Positions 11,158 to 21,902 are shown, numbered from the stretch's first letter. The stretch is 64,000 nt of DNA from Candidula unifasciata (GCA_905116865.2 CAJHNH020006001.1:37501-101500); one strand, 5' to 3'. A program made the numbers and translations. Notes: generated from the sequence alone by a model not told the origin.

Positions 11158-12060
11158 AAGATACACATTAGAGAGCACAAGAAACTGAACTGAGGTAATG
11201 CAGCTAAAACCACATCCAAATAGTAAAGGATCTATTTCCACGCCTTAAGCCGTATTGGGCATAAAAGGATACATCTAAACTGTATAGACCAATCGGCACT
11301 TGGTGGGTGAATTGGCATTGCTGAGCTCGGGACATTCCCACACATGTACTGTCCACATCTTCAGTAGCCAACGAAGGGTCCACACGCTGATAGTCCCATC
11401 TGCAACCTAATTAAAAGCCCCCCCCCCCCCCCCACCCACAGTTTCCATCTGAATGTTTAATATTGTCCAGAGCCTCTTCACACTACTAGTTGTATTCGTT
11501 TTTCAATGCATGTAATTTATATCTGTTGTACAACGCTAGGCATATGATTCCAAACAGTGTTAACCACATTCGCTGTATCAAAATTAGCTAATCATCCACA
11601 GGAACGGCAGCAGCTAATGTATCAACCTGCTCGTTACCTCGCACACCTGAGTTTCCTGGACAGAAATTCACAATATGCTCCTGATCCGGGTCGTATCAAT
11701 CAATCCTGCGCCACTTTGTGCGCAGGATACATTGTTCTTATATTTTAAATTATTGAATGCCATTAATCCTGCAACGTCGACACCACCCCGGTAAAACAGG
11801 CAGTCATGTGTGTGTATGTAAAAGGGGGAAGGGGTGGTGAAGATGTTACGTTTGCGCATGACAGAAAAGACAAGGCAAATAGACTTCATGCCTTCCTATG
11901 TGATATAAACGCCACAAACGAATGATGATTTAGACGATACGACGATATGTTTTTTAGAGCACAGCTGGTTTCGATTAACACAACTTTTAAAGTAAAACAT
12001 ACAATTAGACATGATTATGTTGTTGAGAGTAAAAAAAATGGTTATTCTCATTTACGACAA
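11158..12060. other. Unassigned, with C tract
   Basis: No gene recognised. A C tract lies at about 11418-11434. The interval 11280-11300 has the words ACCAATCGGCACTTGGTGGG and nearby sequence that may be a decayed family A/B SINE tail on the minus strand. Confidence 0.35.
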
Positions 12061-12061
12061 T

Positions 12062-12450
12062 GTCATGCTCCCAACCAAGTTTGAAGTTTAAGCAACGGCC
12101 CAACATCATGGCACACAACTAGTAACACACAAGTGCTCTCTTCTTTTGACTCAGGTCTCAGTCCGAAGAAGCTCAGCACAGTGCACAGGTTCTGTAGCAT
12201 CAGATAGATTTTTGACTCCAAATGTTGCCCGGGTAGCGCCGTAAGGCTATTCTTTTCGATTTCCAACTGCCAAGGGATCTTTTACGTGCGCAACAATGCA
12301 AACGGGCGTCCAATCTCACTACCCAAAGACCAGGAGGAATTACTAGAAGCCCAAGTCCACATGAAAAAATCCCAGCTCTTACCGGGGATTGAGCCCGGAA
12401 CCTCCAGCACTTGAAGCGGACACTTTGCCTCGAGACCACGCAGTCCCCCT
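12062..12450 (-). mobile_element. SINE family G copy 1, near full length
   Basis: On the minus strand the head reads GCGTGGTCTCGAGGCAAAG, GTCCGCTTCAAGTGCTGG and GGTTCCGGGCTCAATCCCCG (class II tRNA-like A and B boxes). The body has GGACTTGGGCTTCTAGTAAT, GATTGGACGCCCGTTTGCAT, GCGCACGTAAAAGATCC, CTACCCGGGCAACATTTGG and GTGCACTGTGCTGAGCTTCT. At about 390 bp it is long for a SINE. Other copies are at 26755-27165 and 59570-59925. Confidence 0.8.
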
Positions 12451-12819
12451 ATCGCCCACCCCAATAAACAAACGCCTGCTTCCTACTACTGGGGAGAAAA
12501 TTAGAAGGTTACGTCATTATCTTGTTTACTCAAGAGGATTTTATAAAAGTAATTTCCGACCCAGACGAAACAATCAATGTAGAGTAGACAACTTAGAGAC
12601 TTTTTAAGGTGCCGTGTCTTTTGGCAGCTAATAAACATCATCATGTGTCGTGTCGATAAGCATAGGCTGCCATGTGTTGCCATGCCACACGATTACTATA
12701 ATCCCGCATCAACTCAGTATTCTTGTCTTGCCCCTTCCATATAGACAAGCCTTCCAGGTATTCATCTCTCTGCCTTCATTGTGTTCTCTTTCCATCAATC
12801 TGACTGGACGTGACAAGGT

Positions 12820-12945
12820 TCTCCAGTTATTCATTCTGATAACATGCCCGGAAAACACCCACTGTTTGTGTATCATTTATCCGGTCATTCATTCTCATAA
12901 AATGTTTGGAAAACACTCACTGTTTGTGTATCATTTGCCTAATCT
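12820..12945. repeat. 58-bp tandem duplication
   Basis: Two adjacent copies share TTCATTCT-ATAA, ATG, GGAAAACAC-CACTG and TTTGTGTATCATTT with about eight differences. There is no coding signal. Confidence 0.6.
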
Positions 12946-13109
12946 GTTTGTGACTTCCATTTGTCTCAAGCATGGCTGTCTCGTTTGTTTTTCAGTCTTT
13001 CCATGATACCCAACAAATACGGGGGGGGGGGGGGTTGGAGACAAAGAAGAGGATAAAGAGGAAGAAAGCAAGAGTACGATGACGAGGAAGACGAATAGGA
13101 AGGGATGTG

Positions 13110-13425
13110 GGGGGGGGGGCATAACAAAAGAATAACACTGGAAAAAACAGTTGAAGGAGAATGGGGTACAACCTGGACTTGTCAGAGCAGTTTACTGAGG
13201 ATACCAGACGTTTTATCGATCGTCAAGACACACATGATAAGTTGTTTCACGCTTGTGGGGTATTAGGAAGGAGATCGGAGGTATACTGAGTGCTGTAGTG
13301 ACAGTTCCCCGGAATCATTAGTCGATGATTACTTCACCGAATAAAAACCAGATGGTTCTACAATTGTATCCGCACTGTCGAAACATATGAAAGCATACCA
13401 AAAGAATAACACTGGAAATAACAGC
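13110..13425. repeat. Repeated word AAAAGAATAACACTGGAAA
   Basis: The 19-base word occurs at about 13125 and 13400, followed in both places by AACAG-GAAGGA-AATG. It is a decayed direct duplication. The 13021-13034 G tract and a GA-rich stretch precede it. Nothing else is recognised between 12950 and 13900. Confidence 0.4.
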
Positions 13426-13939
13426 AGAAGGAAAATGATAAAACCATAAAGGGCGATAAAGATGAAACTGAAGTCGTTTCCCAGCACAATATTTCTTCAA
13501 CAATAGCGATCCGACTACCTCTAGTCTCTGTAAATATCATGCTGGAGATGTTAAAAGGTCACATATATTGAACCATGTATCGAATTGTTTGCTATTTCGT
13601 TTATTGACGGCGCTATTCTGATATTATTTTTAGGATTTTCTGAGCTTTGTGCAGCTTCTGAGTTTTCTGTTACTAACTCTCTTCATGAAAATTGTCTTGT
13701 CTTCTCATTCGAGGTCAGCCTCTGTGTCTTCCCCCCCCCCCCCATTAAACCATACCCGCTCCACCGTTTCCGCTAAGCTTCCATGACGTTCAACATGGCA
13801 ACATTAGTTCAGCTTTAAAGGCGGGATGCTGTTTATGAGACAGTTTCCAGCGCATCCGATGCATGACGAAGCCGGCAGCCAGCTAGAACCAACCGAGACA
13901 ACATGACACCTACCAAATCCAGCTCACCGGACCGGAAAA

Positions 13940-14212
13940 ACTCACTTGCACAAAATTAGCCAGTCATGATTGCTCGACAGCCATATCTACCCCCACCCAT
14001 ACTCGATCCAGGCCGCCCCAGGCATACTATACTAGTCCTTTTCAGGACTAGTAAAACATTCACTACCAATTCAAGCCAATGTTGCAGAAATCAAAGGAAT
14101 ACCTCAACAAGGCCTGAAACCACGTCGCATAAAACGAAAGAAACTAAAACCACAAAGAAATCAGAACGCAAATAAAGCCAAGCCCTCGAGGGAAGTTGAA
14201 GCCGTCCAAGGT
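13940..14212 (+). pseudogene. Degenerate coding-like segment, unknown
   Basis: One plus-strand frame reads for about 60 codons with a single stop and ends in a strongly basic block (GLKPRRIKRKKLKPQRNQN). This resembles a retroelement ORF1 or gag tail in character only, and I do not recognise the family. A short hairpin ACTAGTCC/GGACTAGT lies inside it (14030-14051). It runs into a T tract at 14212-14227. Confidence 0.3.
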
Positions 14213-14403
14213 TTTTTTTTTTTTTTTAATATTTTTAAATGGCAATGAGACGGTTCTCCTCGATGATCATATCAAACAGGATTAGATGTTTATCTTCTAC
14301 AGATAATGTATTAGTGCATTGAGTGTGGCGCTTGACAGACAGTTAGTCTTTTTACAGAGACAGAAGAACCACAGGGGATAAAACCTTGTACAATACTGTC
14401 GTG

Positions 14404-14612
14404 GGGCCGCCATAGTTTAGTGGCTAGACATCTGCCCGCTAGACCGAAAGTCTCAGGTTCGACTTCATGTAAAGGAGGAATTGTTTTAATTAACCTTGGT
14501 CAATACCCAGTCTAAAATGGATATCTGGAAATGTCCTGAAAGGTAAAGGTGGGCAGCTTGATGTTGGCGGCATCTACACACTAGTGCTCATTCGTCTATA
14601 AAATATAGGGAT
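14404..14612 (+). mobile_element. SINE family B copy with clear A and B boxes
   Basis: The tRNA-like head has TAGTTTAGTGGCTAGAC (A box) and AGGTTCGACTTC (B box). The body follows with ACCTTGGTCAATACCCAG, CTAAAATGGATATC, GTCCTGAAAGGTAAAGG and GTCTATAAAATATAGGG. It is the family B arrangement with a diverged core. Confidence 0.7.
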
Positions 14613-15610
14613 CTAGCAGTATTTGCAAGGGATACTTACTGGCCCTTAGAGTATTGTTTACTGTTTTTGTCCCCACAGTGATTTCGATCTGATAACTTGT
14701 AATTACCCCTTTAAAAAAAAAAAAAAAATTTATGATATTTTTTCATTTTTTTCGTTTTAACGTTACCTCTAAGAATAGTTTTTTTCAAACAAATTTATGT
14801 CGTGGATAATAGTCAGCAAATAATTCAGGAGTAGACAATGGTATGTGCTATCGCTTCCCCCTTTCAAAACACGAATTGACAATATATACACAGAAGTATA
14901 AAACGAAGAAGAGTGTGACTTTTTTCGCAGTTGTTTCTTTTTACAGATGACAAAGTACTAATACAGAAAGGGAAGACAGTCTCTATAATCATCTTAATCA
15001 ATTTATTACGAAATATAAGAAAAATAATATAACAATAAGTATCGAAAAGACAGAGATAACAGTCATATATTGACAACCAGAAACGGTACCATTAAAGTAA
15101 ATAGCACTGAGATAGAAGAAAGTTATTTATTTTCATGTTTGAGTTTGCTTTAAAAAGGTGCAGTTGGCACGATATGTTGTGGTTTACAGCTAAGCTTTAA
15201 GCCTTTAGGCCGAACAAAATATATTTCAAGAAACCTTTAATGAGTTACCGTTTGCGACAAGCTTGTTAGGGATGTGAGGTGGCTACCTTCTCATTTCGAG
15301 AACAAGGTTCTCACCACTCAGGGGACATTTTAATTTTCTTGATGGATTGCTCTTTCTCCCGTTAGTAGTGAGTCCGGATACAAGATAAAACCCAAGCGAA
15401 AACGACCCCTATGAAGAGGAGGAATGTAGGTTTGCAGCGTCCAGATCACTCTTCATCTTTCAATATATTCCTATCTTGACAGCCTCAATAATTTGCAATT
15501 GCCCCCCACTGCCATTGGTATGGTGAACTAAGAGCAGAATTGAATAATTCATGATAAAGTAAAAAAAAAAAATTAAAACCAGAGGTTAAAAAGTGTGCAG
15601 AAATTGTAAA
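14613..15610. other. Unassigned, A/T-rich
   Basis: No gene or element recognised. It has A and T tracts at 14712-14732 and 15560-15575 and short A/T-rich frames only. Confidence 0.35.
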
Positions 15611-15611
15611 A

Positions 15612-16085
15612 ACTACTCTTCTTCTTCTTCTTTCTTCTTTCGTTCGCCTGAAATAAGTTCTCTATATCAGCAGTTTTGTCTCTTGTATAAATTTAACTTT
15701 CGTTGTTAGTTCATTCAGTGGTCTATAGAGTTTACGTTCCACTGTTGTTCTTTCTGGCCAAAAGGTTTGCCCTAATGTGTCAAAATCGGTGCAGTCCTAG
15801 AGTACATGCTCTGCTGTCTGGGGCACATTTCCACAGGTGCACATGGCTGATACACCTATCTTGAATTTTGTGTACATGTGGTTACGTAATCGGTTGTGCC
15901 CTGTTCTGAGGCGGAGGATAATGACTTGTTCTGGTCTGTCCATAATAATATAGTCGTCTTGTGCTGGGGCTGGTGGTTTCCTGATCGATTTAATGATTCT
16001 TTTCTTTTGATGGTATGTGACTGGTACATCCGGCTGCTGTTTTGTCGCACCTTCCCCTGCCAGTTGATCAGCTTTCTCATTTAAT
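15612..16085 (-). pseudogene. Jockey-like LINE RNase H and C-terminus relic
   Basis: Minus-strand conceptual translation starts inside an RNase H domain (the NEKADQLAGEGA block that holds the last catalytic Asp). It continues through a linker with PVTYHQKKRIIKSI, then RLRTGHNRLRNHMYTKFKIG, the CTCGNVPQTAEHVL zinc-like block and a following Asp-Cys, and ends TFWPERTTVERKLYRPL. This RTGHNRL...C-x-C...TAEH arrangement is the C-terminus of jockey-type retroelements annotated widely in molluscs. At least two stops and frame changes make it dead. It ends in a CTT tract (15617-15640), which is GAA on the coding strand. Confidence 0.75.
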
Positions 16086-17460
16086 AAAAACTACTCAAAT
16101 CGCAGAAAGAGACTACAGAAGGGAGAACACAAACGTCTCGAATAACGACAATATTATTCCAACTAAAGATATAAACAAAATAATAGTTCCAGTATTTGTA
16201 AAGTAGGAAGTGTGGCTAATTCACCAGACAAAGGATCTAATGTCATCATTGCAGAATCCTGACAATGCCAATTATATTAAGTGGCGTAGGAATGTTAACC
16301 AACACCGAGACTCCAACACCACACATCACCTCTGAGTCCTTGAAGAATACGGATTTTAAAAAACCACCGCTCTTCCCTTCTGCTCTAATGAAAATTTCAC
16401 ACCGACGACCGGGTCACCTATTGGCTCGCAGGTAGACTTCGTCGCTGGTCGGGTCAGTATTTGGGTCTGTCTCCTTTTATCTCATCAACACTACAGGGGT
16501 CCTTTTCAGGGCTTTTGGTGACATGCAACATTCTATGTGGCGCACATAACCTGGTCACAATTATAACCTAAACCTTCCCCTTCAGCTGCTTAAACGTGAT
16601 GATTTTTTCCCCAGCAAAGCAAGCAAGCAAGTTGCTGTCTGCTGACCTTTGTAAATAACAGAAACGAAAAACAACAACTCTGTCACCCCACTAAACTATT
16701 ATTATTAATAGGCACCTTTAAAAAATAAAATAACCACCTAGTTCTGTTGATTCATTTCTTGAAAAGTGGTTAGTTAAATGTTGCAACTTCTGTTTAAAAA
16801 TCACAGCTACAAATAACGATGGTTATGAGTAATTTCCCATATTGTTCCCCCCCCCCCCCCCCTCTTCCCCTCAAGCTTTTCCTGCTACTTCCGGACGCAG
16901 AATTATGAAATGCATGACAGAGAAGATCCCGAAGGGAAGGGGAAAAACGTACTCACTTTTTATAGCGCTTCTGGGAAATTCTCTGCTGCTTAATTTGATA
17001 AGAAGAGAGTGTCTAATTCATTATTAATCACGCGCCGGCTCAATGCAGTATTTATCTAACCTTTTGCATTTTACCAACCCACGCTTGGGACATTTTCTCG
17101 TTTTTGTTAGCAATAGGAAGCTATGCAGGGAAAAGTAGTTCATGGACACTGCATTGTAAGTTATACAGCAAATATTTCAGTTAATGAAAGTAGAAAATGT
17201 GCAATGAGAATCGACAATTAAAATGAAACGGTAAACAGCAAGAAAACAATATACAGAACAGGGACGCAGAACTTGAATGTTTTATGCACCTTCAGCTACA
17301 AATGCATTTTTTTTTTTTTTGGTATGGGGGTGGGCGATGTTAAAGCGGGGGTGGGGGGGGGGGGGGCAATTTCTCGTTTCTTCTAAATTTGTAAAGAGTC
17401 AAGCTAGTCTCCTCCCTCACTTGCAGCAAATATAGAAGTTCTATTTTTAAGTTTTTCATC
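16086..17460. other. Unassigned, with C and G tracts
   Basis: No gene recognised in 1.4 kb. It contains a C tract at 16846-16862, a T tract at 17308-17321 and a G tract at about 17350-17366. Confidence 0.35.
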
Positions 17461-17760
17461 CACGTATGAGTTCTGGGGCCCTGTTATAAGAAAAAACAAG
17501 AATAGACCCACTGCCTACCCAAAAGCATGTCGCAAAAGTCGGCTAATTGGGAGCTTCCTTCGAAGTCAGAGTGCATCTGCCTGAAAGGCAAGGAACCAAC
17601 AGCTTGCATACAAATTAGTCAAATCTGTCAAACGGATACACACGCAACACTCAGATTCTGGAACAGGACTGCAGTCCAGAAGTGGACGAACAACGAGAAC
17701 TTTCCGCCGGAGTTTACAGCCAGTGAACGCGAAGGAGAAGAGGAAGCTTCGGTTGTATTA
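17461..17760 (+). mobile_element. Repeat family C copy 2
   Basis: Near-consensus copy: TGAGTTCTGGGGCCCTGTTA, CAAAAGCATGTCGCAAAAGT, GGGAGCTTCCTTCGAAGTCA, GAACCAACAGCTTGCATAC, GAACAGGACTGCAGTCCAGA and TTCCGCCGGAGTTTACAGCC, ending GAACGCGAAGGAGAAGAGGA. The GAA tail here is short. Confidence 0.8.
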
Positions 17761-18084
17761 TTATTGTTTCTGTGACATTCTGTGACATATTATTAAGCAC
17801 TTAGAGAAGGTTTAGGCCACTTGAGGGCTTCCACCCCTTAGAAATATTGTAGCGGTCTGAGGCTCCCCTACCCCTAATGTTTTCTTAACGTCAGCGCACC
17901 TGTTACAGAACCAATACAGGGTCGTTTCTGTTACCACTTTATTGCATTCATGTTCTGTATTTTGCCGATTAGGCCTTTGATCGACATGTTCTATTGTTAT
18001 TTCTGTACATTTTTATTTGCCGATCTTCCAGCAATTTTCTTGTTCAGTCATTCATCCTATATCATCCTGTTCCTGGCGTGCTTT

Positions 18085-18470
18085 GCCGTGAGAATGGAGG
18101 CGTCGGCAGTCATTGTAACTTTTCACTGGCTTATCAACCAGCGGCATACACATGTCATTGTAACTTTTTACTGGCTTATCAACCAGCTGCATACACATGT
18201 CATTGTAACTTTTCACTGGCTTATCAACCAGCGGCATACACATGTCATTGTAACAGACTCGCGGTCTGGAAAGAAGGGTGCAGGGGCGAGTAGCCATGAT
18301 ATGTGGCTGATATTCAACACTCAAAGAAAAGGCAAGACGAACAAACAATGAGAATGACACTGATATTATCGGAATAAGATCACTTATCTGGCTGCTAAAG
18401 ATGGCGACAGAGCAGTTATGAGAATGTCCCAAGTGAAATCATGCCACCAAAACGCCATTGGTGCGAATAG
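18085..18470 (+). pseudogene. LINE RNase H relic with in-frame triplication
   Basis: An open frame from about 18094 reads MEASAV, the position of the RNase H catalytic Glu. It then carries three copies of a 15-residue helix (VIVTFHWLINQRHTH and variants), then VIVTDSRSG, the second catalytic Asp block. A related minus-strand copy at 62465-62752 has only one such helix (AAFHWLENQLSTHAGIVTDS) between the same two motifs. Past a frame change the C-terminus reads GIRSLIWLLKMATEQL and ECPK, matching relics at 31650 and 62215. The N-terminal Asp block and the His/Asp end are missing or scrambled, so it is not functional. Confidence 0.7.
18111..18254 (+). repeat. 45-bp tandem repeat, 3 units
   Basis: Units at 18111-18155, 18156-18200 and 18201-18245, each beginning CATTGTAACTTTT, differ by two bases in the middle unit. 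A partial fourth (CATTGTAAC) runs into the RNase H Asp codon. The unit is a multiple of three, so the frame is kept. Identical short words at each side of one helix suggest replication slippage. Confidence 0.95.
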
Positions 18471-18539
18471 CCGTTTAATTTACTTACGTTTGGTACTATT
18501 TGCCCAGTAAGGTAATGTACGATATTACTTCTATTCCCC

Positions 18540-18815
18540 CCCCCTCCCTCGTGTGGGTTCCGGGGCCCTACTATGGGAAAAACAAGAGTAGACCGACTGC
18601 CTATTCAAAAGCATGTCGTAAGAGTCGACTAATTGGGAGCTTCCTTCGAAGTCAGAGTGCATCTGCCTGAGAGGCAAGAAACCAACAGTCTGCATACAGA
18701 TCTGTCAAAAGGATGCACACGCAACACTCAGGTTCTGGAACAGGACTGCAGTCCAGAAGTGGACGAACAACCAGAACTTTCCGCTGGAGTTCACAGCCAG
18801 TGAACGCGAAGGAGA
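18540..18815 (+). mobile_element. Repeat family C copy 3, reference copy
   Basis: The cleanest copy: GTGTGGGTTCCGGGGCCCTA, AACAAGAGTAGACCGACTGC, AAAAGCATGTCGTAAGAGTC, GGGAGCTTCCTTCGAAGTCA, AGAAACCAACAGTCTGCATA, GAACAGGACTGCAGTCCAGA, CCGCTGGAGTTCACAGCCAG and TGAACGCGAAGGAG. It merges directly into a long GAA array. It is about 270 bp with no tRNA boxes recognised. Confidence 0.85.
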
Positions 18816-19040
18816 AGAAGAAGAAGAAGAAGAAGAAGAAGAAGAAGAAGAAGAAGAAGAAGAAGAAGAAGAAGAAGAAGAAGAAGAAGAAGAAGAAGAA
18901 GAAGAAGAAGAAGAAGAAGAAGAAGAAAAAGAAAAAGAAAAAGAAGAAGAAGAAGAAGAAGGAAGAAGGAAGAAGAAGAAGGAAGAAGGAAGAAGGAAGA
19001 AGGAAGAAGGAAGAAGGAAGAAGGAGAAGAAGAAGACTTC
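18810..19040. repeat. GAA microsatellite grown from a family C tail
   Basis: About 115 bp of pure GAA, then GAAAAA and GGAAGAA variants to 19040. It starts exactly where family C copies end in GAA elsewhere, so the microsatellite is most simply an expanded retroelement tail. The long Lys/Glu frames across it are artefacts. Confidence 0.9.
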
Positions 19041-19054
19041 TATTTTTTCCAAAA

Positions 19055-19345
19055 AATGGCCACCCGAAACCCACTGCTCCCTCATTAGCATGTCATAAAC
19101 AAGCCAAATATCGGGATGGAGGAAAGGAGGGGGGAGGGGAGGTCTTTTCATTCAAAGACGAAGCTCACATCTGCTTGAGGGGCGAGGAACCAATAATCTG
19201 CATGCAAATAAGACAGACATGTCAAGTGGATTTGCAAGCAAAACTCAAGTTCTCCAACAGGACCAAAGTTCAGAAGCGGAAAAACAATCAGAACTGATCG
19301 TACGGAGTTTACAGAGGCTGAACGCTAAGAAGGAAAAGAAAACAT
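19055..19345 (+). mobile_element. Repeat family C copy 4, diverged
   Basis: Words in family order: TTAGCATGTCATAAACAAG, GACGAAGCTCACATCTGC, GAGGAACCAATAATCTGCAT, ACTCAAGTTCTCCAACAGGA and GGAGTTTACAGAGGCTGAAC, ending AAGAAGGAAAAG. It lies in tandem with copy 3 across the GAA array, in the same orientation. Confidence 0.7.
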
Positions 19346-19580
19346 ATATTTCAATCCTGTCTGCTGATTCGCCAACTGATGATATTTTAGTTCCTAAATA
19401 CTTGAAGTTCTTCACTTGATTCAGATAATTGCCTTAAGTTAGTCTGTTATATTTTATTATATTTCTTCCAGCAATAAAATAAACAGCTGCCATTTTACAG
19501 GGAAATATGCCAGGCAATAAAACGCACAACACGTGAATGTTTTCTCAAATTATTTGCAAGTCTCCGGGGTTCCCCAAGGT

Positions 19581-19991
19581 TTAACATTTCTGTACAACTG
19601 CCCAGCTATAACTGTCAGTGCTACTGAATATGAATGTCACTCTGAGGCTGGACCACAGGAAGTAACTGTCTAGAATAAATTTGCAATAAACACCCCACAA
19701 ACGTTCTCTATCTTGTGTTACTGTGTGCCCTGTCAACGTTTCTTGCAAGTATTCTTTGACATGTCGCGGATGTGTGATATCCACTAGAGGTGATTGAAAG
19801 TCTCTTTGTCGAATTGAATAAGCATTTAATATTTCTGAAAGTCTTAGGTTGGGTTTGCAGCTACAACGTTCTGTTCGTAACATAAGATGTTTAGAGTGTT
19901 CATAGAGGTAGTCACTGGGACTACGGAGCACTCGATCTGTACAACGGATCAAGAGGACAACTTTCAGCTCAGTGGAGACAAACCATACCAG
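19581..19991 (-). CDS. Unidentified open frame, 136 codons
   Basis: This is an uninterrupted minus-strand frame between stops, with an ordinary amino-acid mix and no simple-sequence character. It reads ...ELKVVLLIRCTDRVLRSPSD, then YLYEHSKHLMLRTER, later LSEILNAYSI, PLVDITHPRHVKEYLQ, TVTQDRERLWGVYCKFILDS, and ends YSWAVVQKC. There is no ATG near the start, no signal peptide and no clear membrane segment. I do not recognise the family. The compositional normality suggests a former coding exon or a retroelement ORF piece. It lies just downstream of family C copy 4 on the opposite strand. It could still be chance. Confidence 0.35.
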   Translation of the reverse strand: MVWFVSTELKVVLLIRCTDRVLRSPSDYLYEHSKHLMLRTERCSCKPNLRLSEILNAYSIRQRDFQSPLVDITHPRHVKEYLQETLTGHTVTQDRERLWGVYCKFILDSYFLWSSLRVTFIFSSTDSYSWAVVQKC

Positions 19992-20365
19992 TTAGGATCT
20001 TTTTTCTTCCCCTGCATCCATCCTTATAATGACGGTTACCATCTTCTTTTGTGGTTTACAGTTAGGCGCGATATATGTACCCTTTGTTCTAACATACCCG
20101 TTGTTAGCAAATCGCAAATTAATTGTCGCTTGCAACATGCTTGTTAAAAGGACAGTCGGTGTATTCTTTTTCTCACTCTAAAATAAGATCAGGGTACCCA
20201 CACATTTGTCTGGGATATAACCCTGGGCATTGAAGACAGATTTATCACCTTTAAGTTCTTTTTCCGCTATCTTACTGCTTCTGTCGTGAAATATCACCGA
20301 GAGTAGTTAAACGCAGTCTCCTGTTGTTTGCCAGTTGCATAGTTTGTGTTAATGTTCCATTTAAA
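19992..20365. other. Unassigned sequence
   Basis: Nothing recognised on either strand. Confidence 0.35.
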
Positions 20366-20598
20366 TTAAGTTGCGTATCCTTTACAGGACATTGCAGAAC
20401 CAACCGTAGCATTTTTTGGCTGTTGTGGTTTTTCTAGACAATTTTACGTCCAGTAGTTTGCCATTGTTTACTGGACGGTCGGCTTCTCGACACCACTGTG
20501 GAAACCAACTCAAGGCGCAAATGACCGCAGCTGCGATCGACCCTGGCACCCTGGCATTACGAAGTGCGTTCGCAGCGCGTAAGCCACAGACGCCGTCT
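20366..20598 (-). mobile_element. SINE family D copy 2, full length
   Basis: On the minus strand: GGCGTCTGTGGCTTACGCGC (A-box region), AACGCACTTCGTAATGCCAG, GGTCGATCGCAGCTGCGG (B-box region), GAGAAGCCGACCGTCCAG, AACTACTGGACGTAAAATTG, CACAACAGCCAAAAAATGCT and CCTGTAAAGGATACGCAACT. It is one of the least diverged copies. Confidence 0.85.
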
Positions 20599-20599
20599 T

Positions 20600-21580
20600 C
20601 AATTCAGTAGTATCAAGAAATCAGCTTCTTGCCTTTGTGGGGTTCTTCCTATTGAAGCAATAGACCTCGTCATTGTTGAACGTTATTCATCTTTTTAATT
20701 ACTAAACGTCTTCGCTGCATATTTGTCTAGTGCGACAAGAAATACAATCAAAATTGAAGCGCATGCAGTATGTAGCATATTTATTTATTTATTTTTTTAT
20801 TTTTTTTTGTGAGCGAATCAGTTGATTCGTACACATGGACCATATAACGTCACTCATTGTACGTTGATCAGGACAAAAAAAAGTAAAATATTGATCTGAT
20901 GCTAACCGCAGTACCAGGCATGCTGGCGGTAAAACGTGACTAAGAAAATTCTCAAACTTGCATGTTAACCACACTGAACTTGACAAGTTAAGTGATGTCG
21001 TAACATCACTTCAGCACAATACTGTTAGGTTGCCAACCCCTGCTATTTAGGGATTTCAGTAAGCTTGGTCCACTGAATCAAAATGATTTGTGTGTTTCGT
21101 TTTTAATTCTCTGCGGTAACAACCCAGATTAATATTTGTGCTTTGATGAAGTCCAGTGTAACAACAGAGCTCCTACACACACACGCATATATATATGTGC
21201 TGCAGACATGTTATTTAGTTGCAATAGAAAGATATCAGGTATATTAAGTTAGCCTGCATGTTGAAACAAAGCTGTATGAGTCAGTGAGGGACATGCGTCG
21301 CACCAAAGACTCTATAAGCACCTGTGGCTTTCTCATTCTTGTCCTCTGCTAATCTAGTCGTCGTTCTCTTGAACAAACTACGAGGTGTAGAAGCTGGAAA
21401 ATTGAATTTCATCTTCTTTCACTCTGCCAGTGATAAGAAATCCACTGACAGAGAGAGCCAACAAAACAAAAATGCATATTTTTCGCAGAGATGAGGCATT
21501 TTTTTAATAACTTTCTTCTTGTAGCTAAAAAGTGGTGAGAATGGCGGTGACTGCAGTCAAGCTAATACCAAGACATTATT
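20600..21580. other. Unassigned, A/T-rich
   Basis: No gene or element recognised across about 1 kb. Short A/T tracts occur at 20781-20808 and a short CACACG/ATATAT stretch at 21175-21200. Confidence 0.35.
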
Positions 21581-21582
21581 GC

Positions 21583-21853
21583 AATGAACTGTGACTAAAA
21601 AAAAAAGCTTAAGGAAACAAAGGAGCAGGACATTGTGCACAAAACAACGCAAAAGTCAACACAAATCGACGTTTCGGCCAGGGCCTTTCTTGGCATGAAC
21701 TGAACTACATAACGATAACAAAGGGGAGAGTCCTCCAACCACCAAGGGGTTACGTGAGAATCTATTAAAAATGTGATGTGGAATGAATAAAATAAAATAA
21801 GGCTCGTTGTTCTGCTTCTCCATTTCGTTAAGCTTTTTAGTCACAGTTCACTG
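21583..21853 (-). mobile_element. Penelope-like 3' piece in an inverted repeat
   Basis: The minus strand has GGCCCTGGCCGAAACGTCGA, then TTTGTGTTGACTTTTGCGTT. This 'GAAACGTCG' word followed by a T/G-rich stretch is typical of Penelope-like element termini (established knowledge, recalled). The piece is bounded by an inverted repeat: TGAACTGTGACTAAAAA...AGCTTAA at 21585-21612 and its complement TTAAGCTTTTTAGTCACAG...TTCA at 21828-21850. Penelope-like elements often carry inverted end repeats. No reverse transcriptase part is seen. Confidence 0.45.
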
Positions 21854-21902
21854 GATTAATTTCTTAAGGCTTAACATATGGAATTAATTTATTTGACATG
21901 TT

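Noticed and set aside
18652..19297. Frames of 140-194 codons with long Lys, Phe or Ser runs
   Set aside because: They run through a GAA array between two family C repeats.
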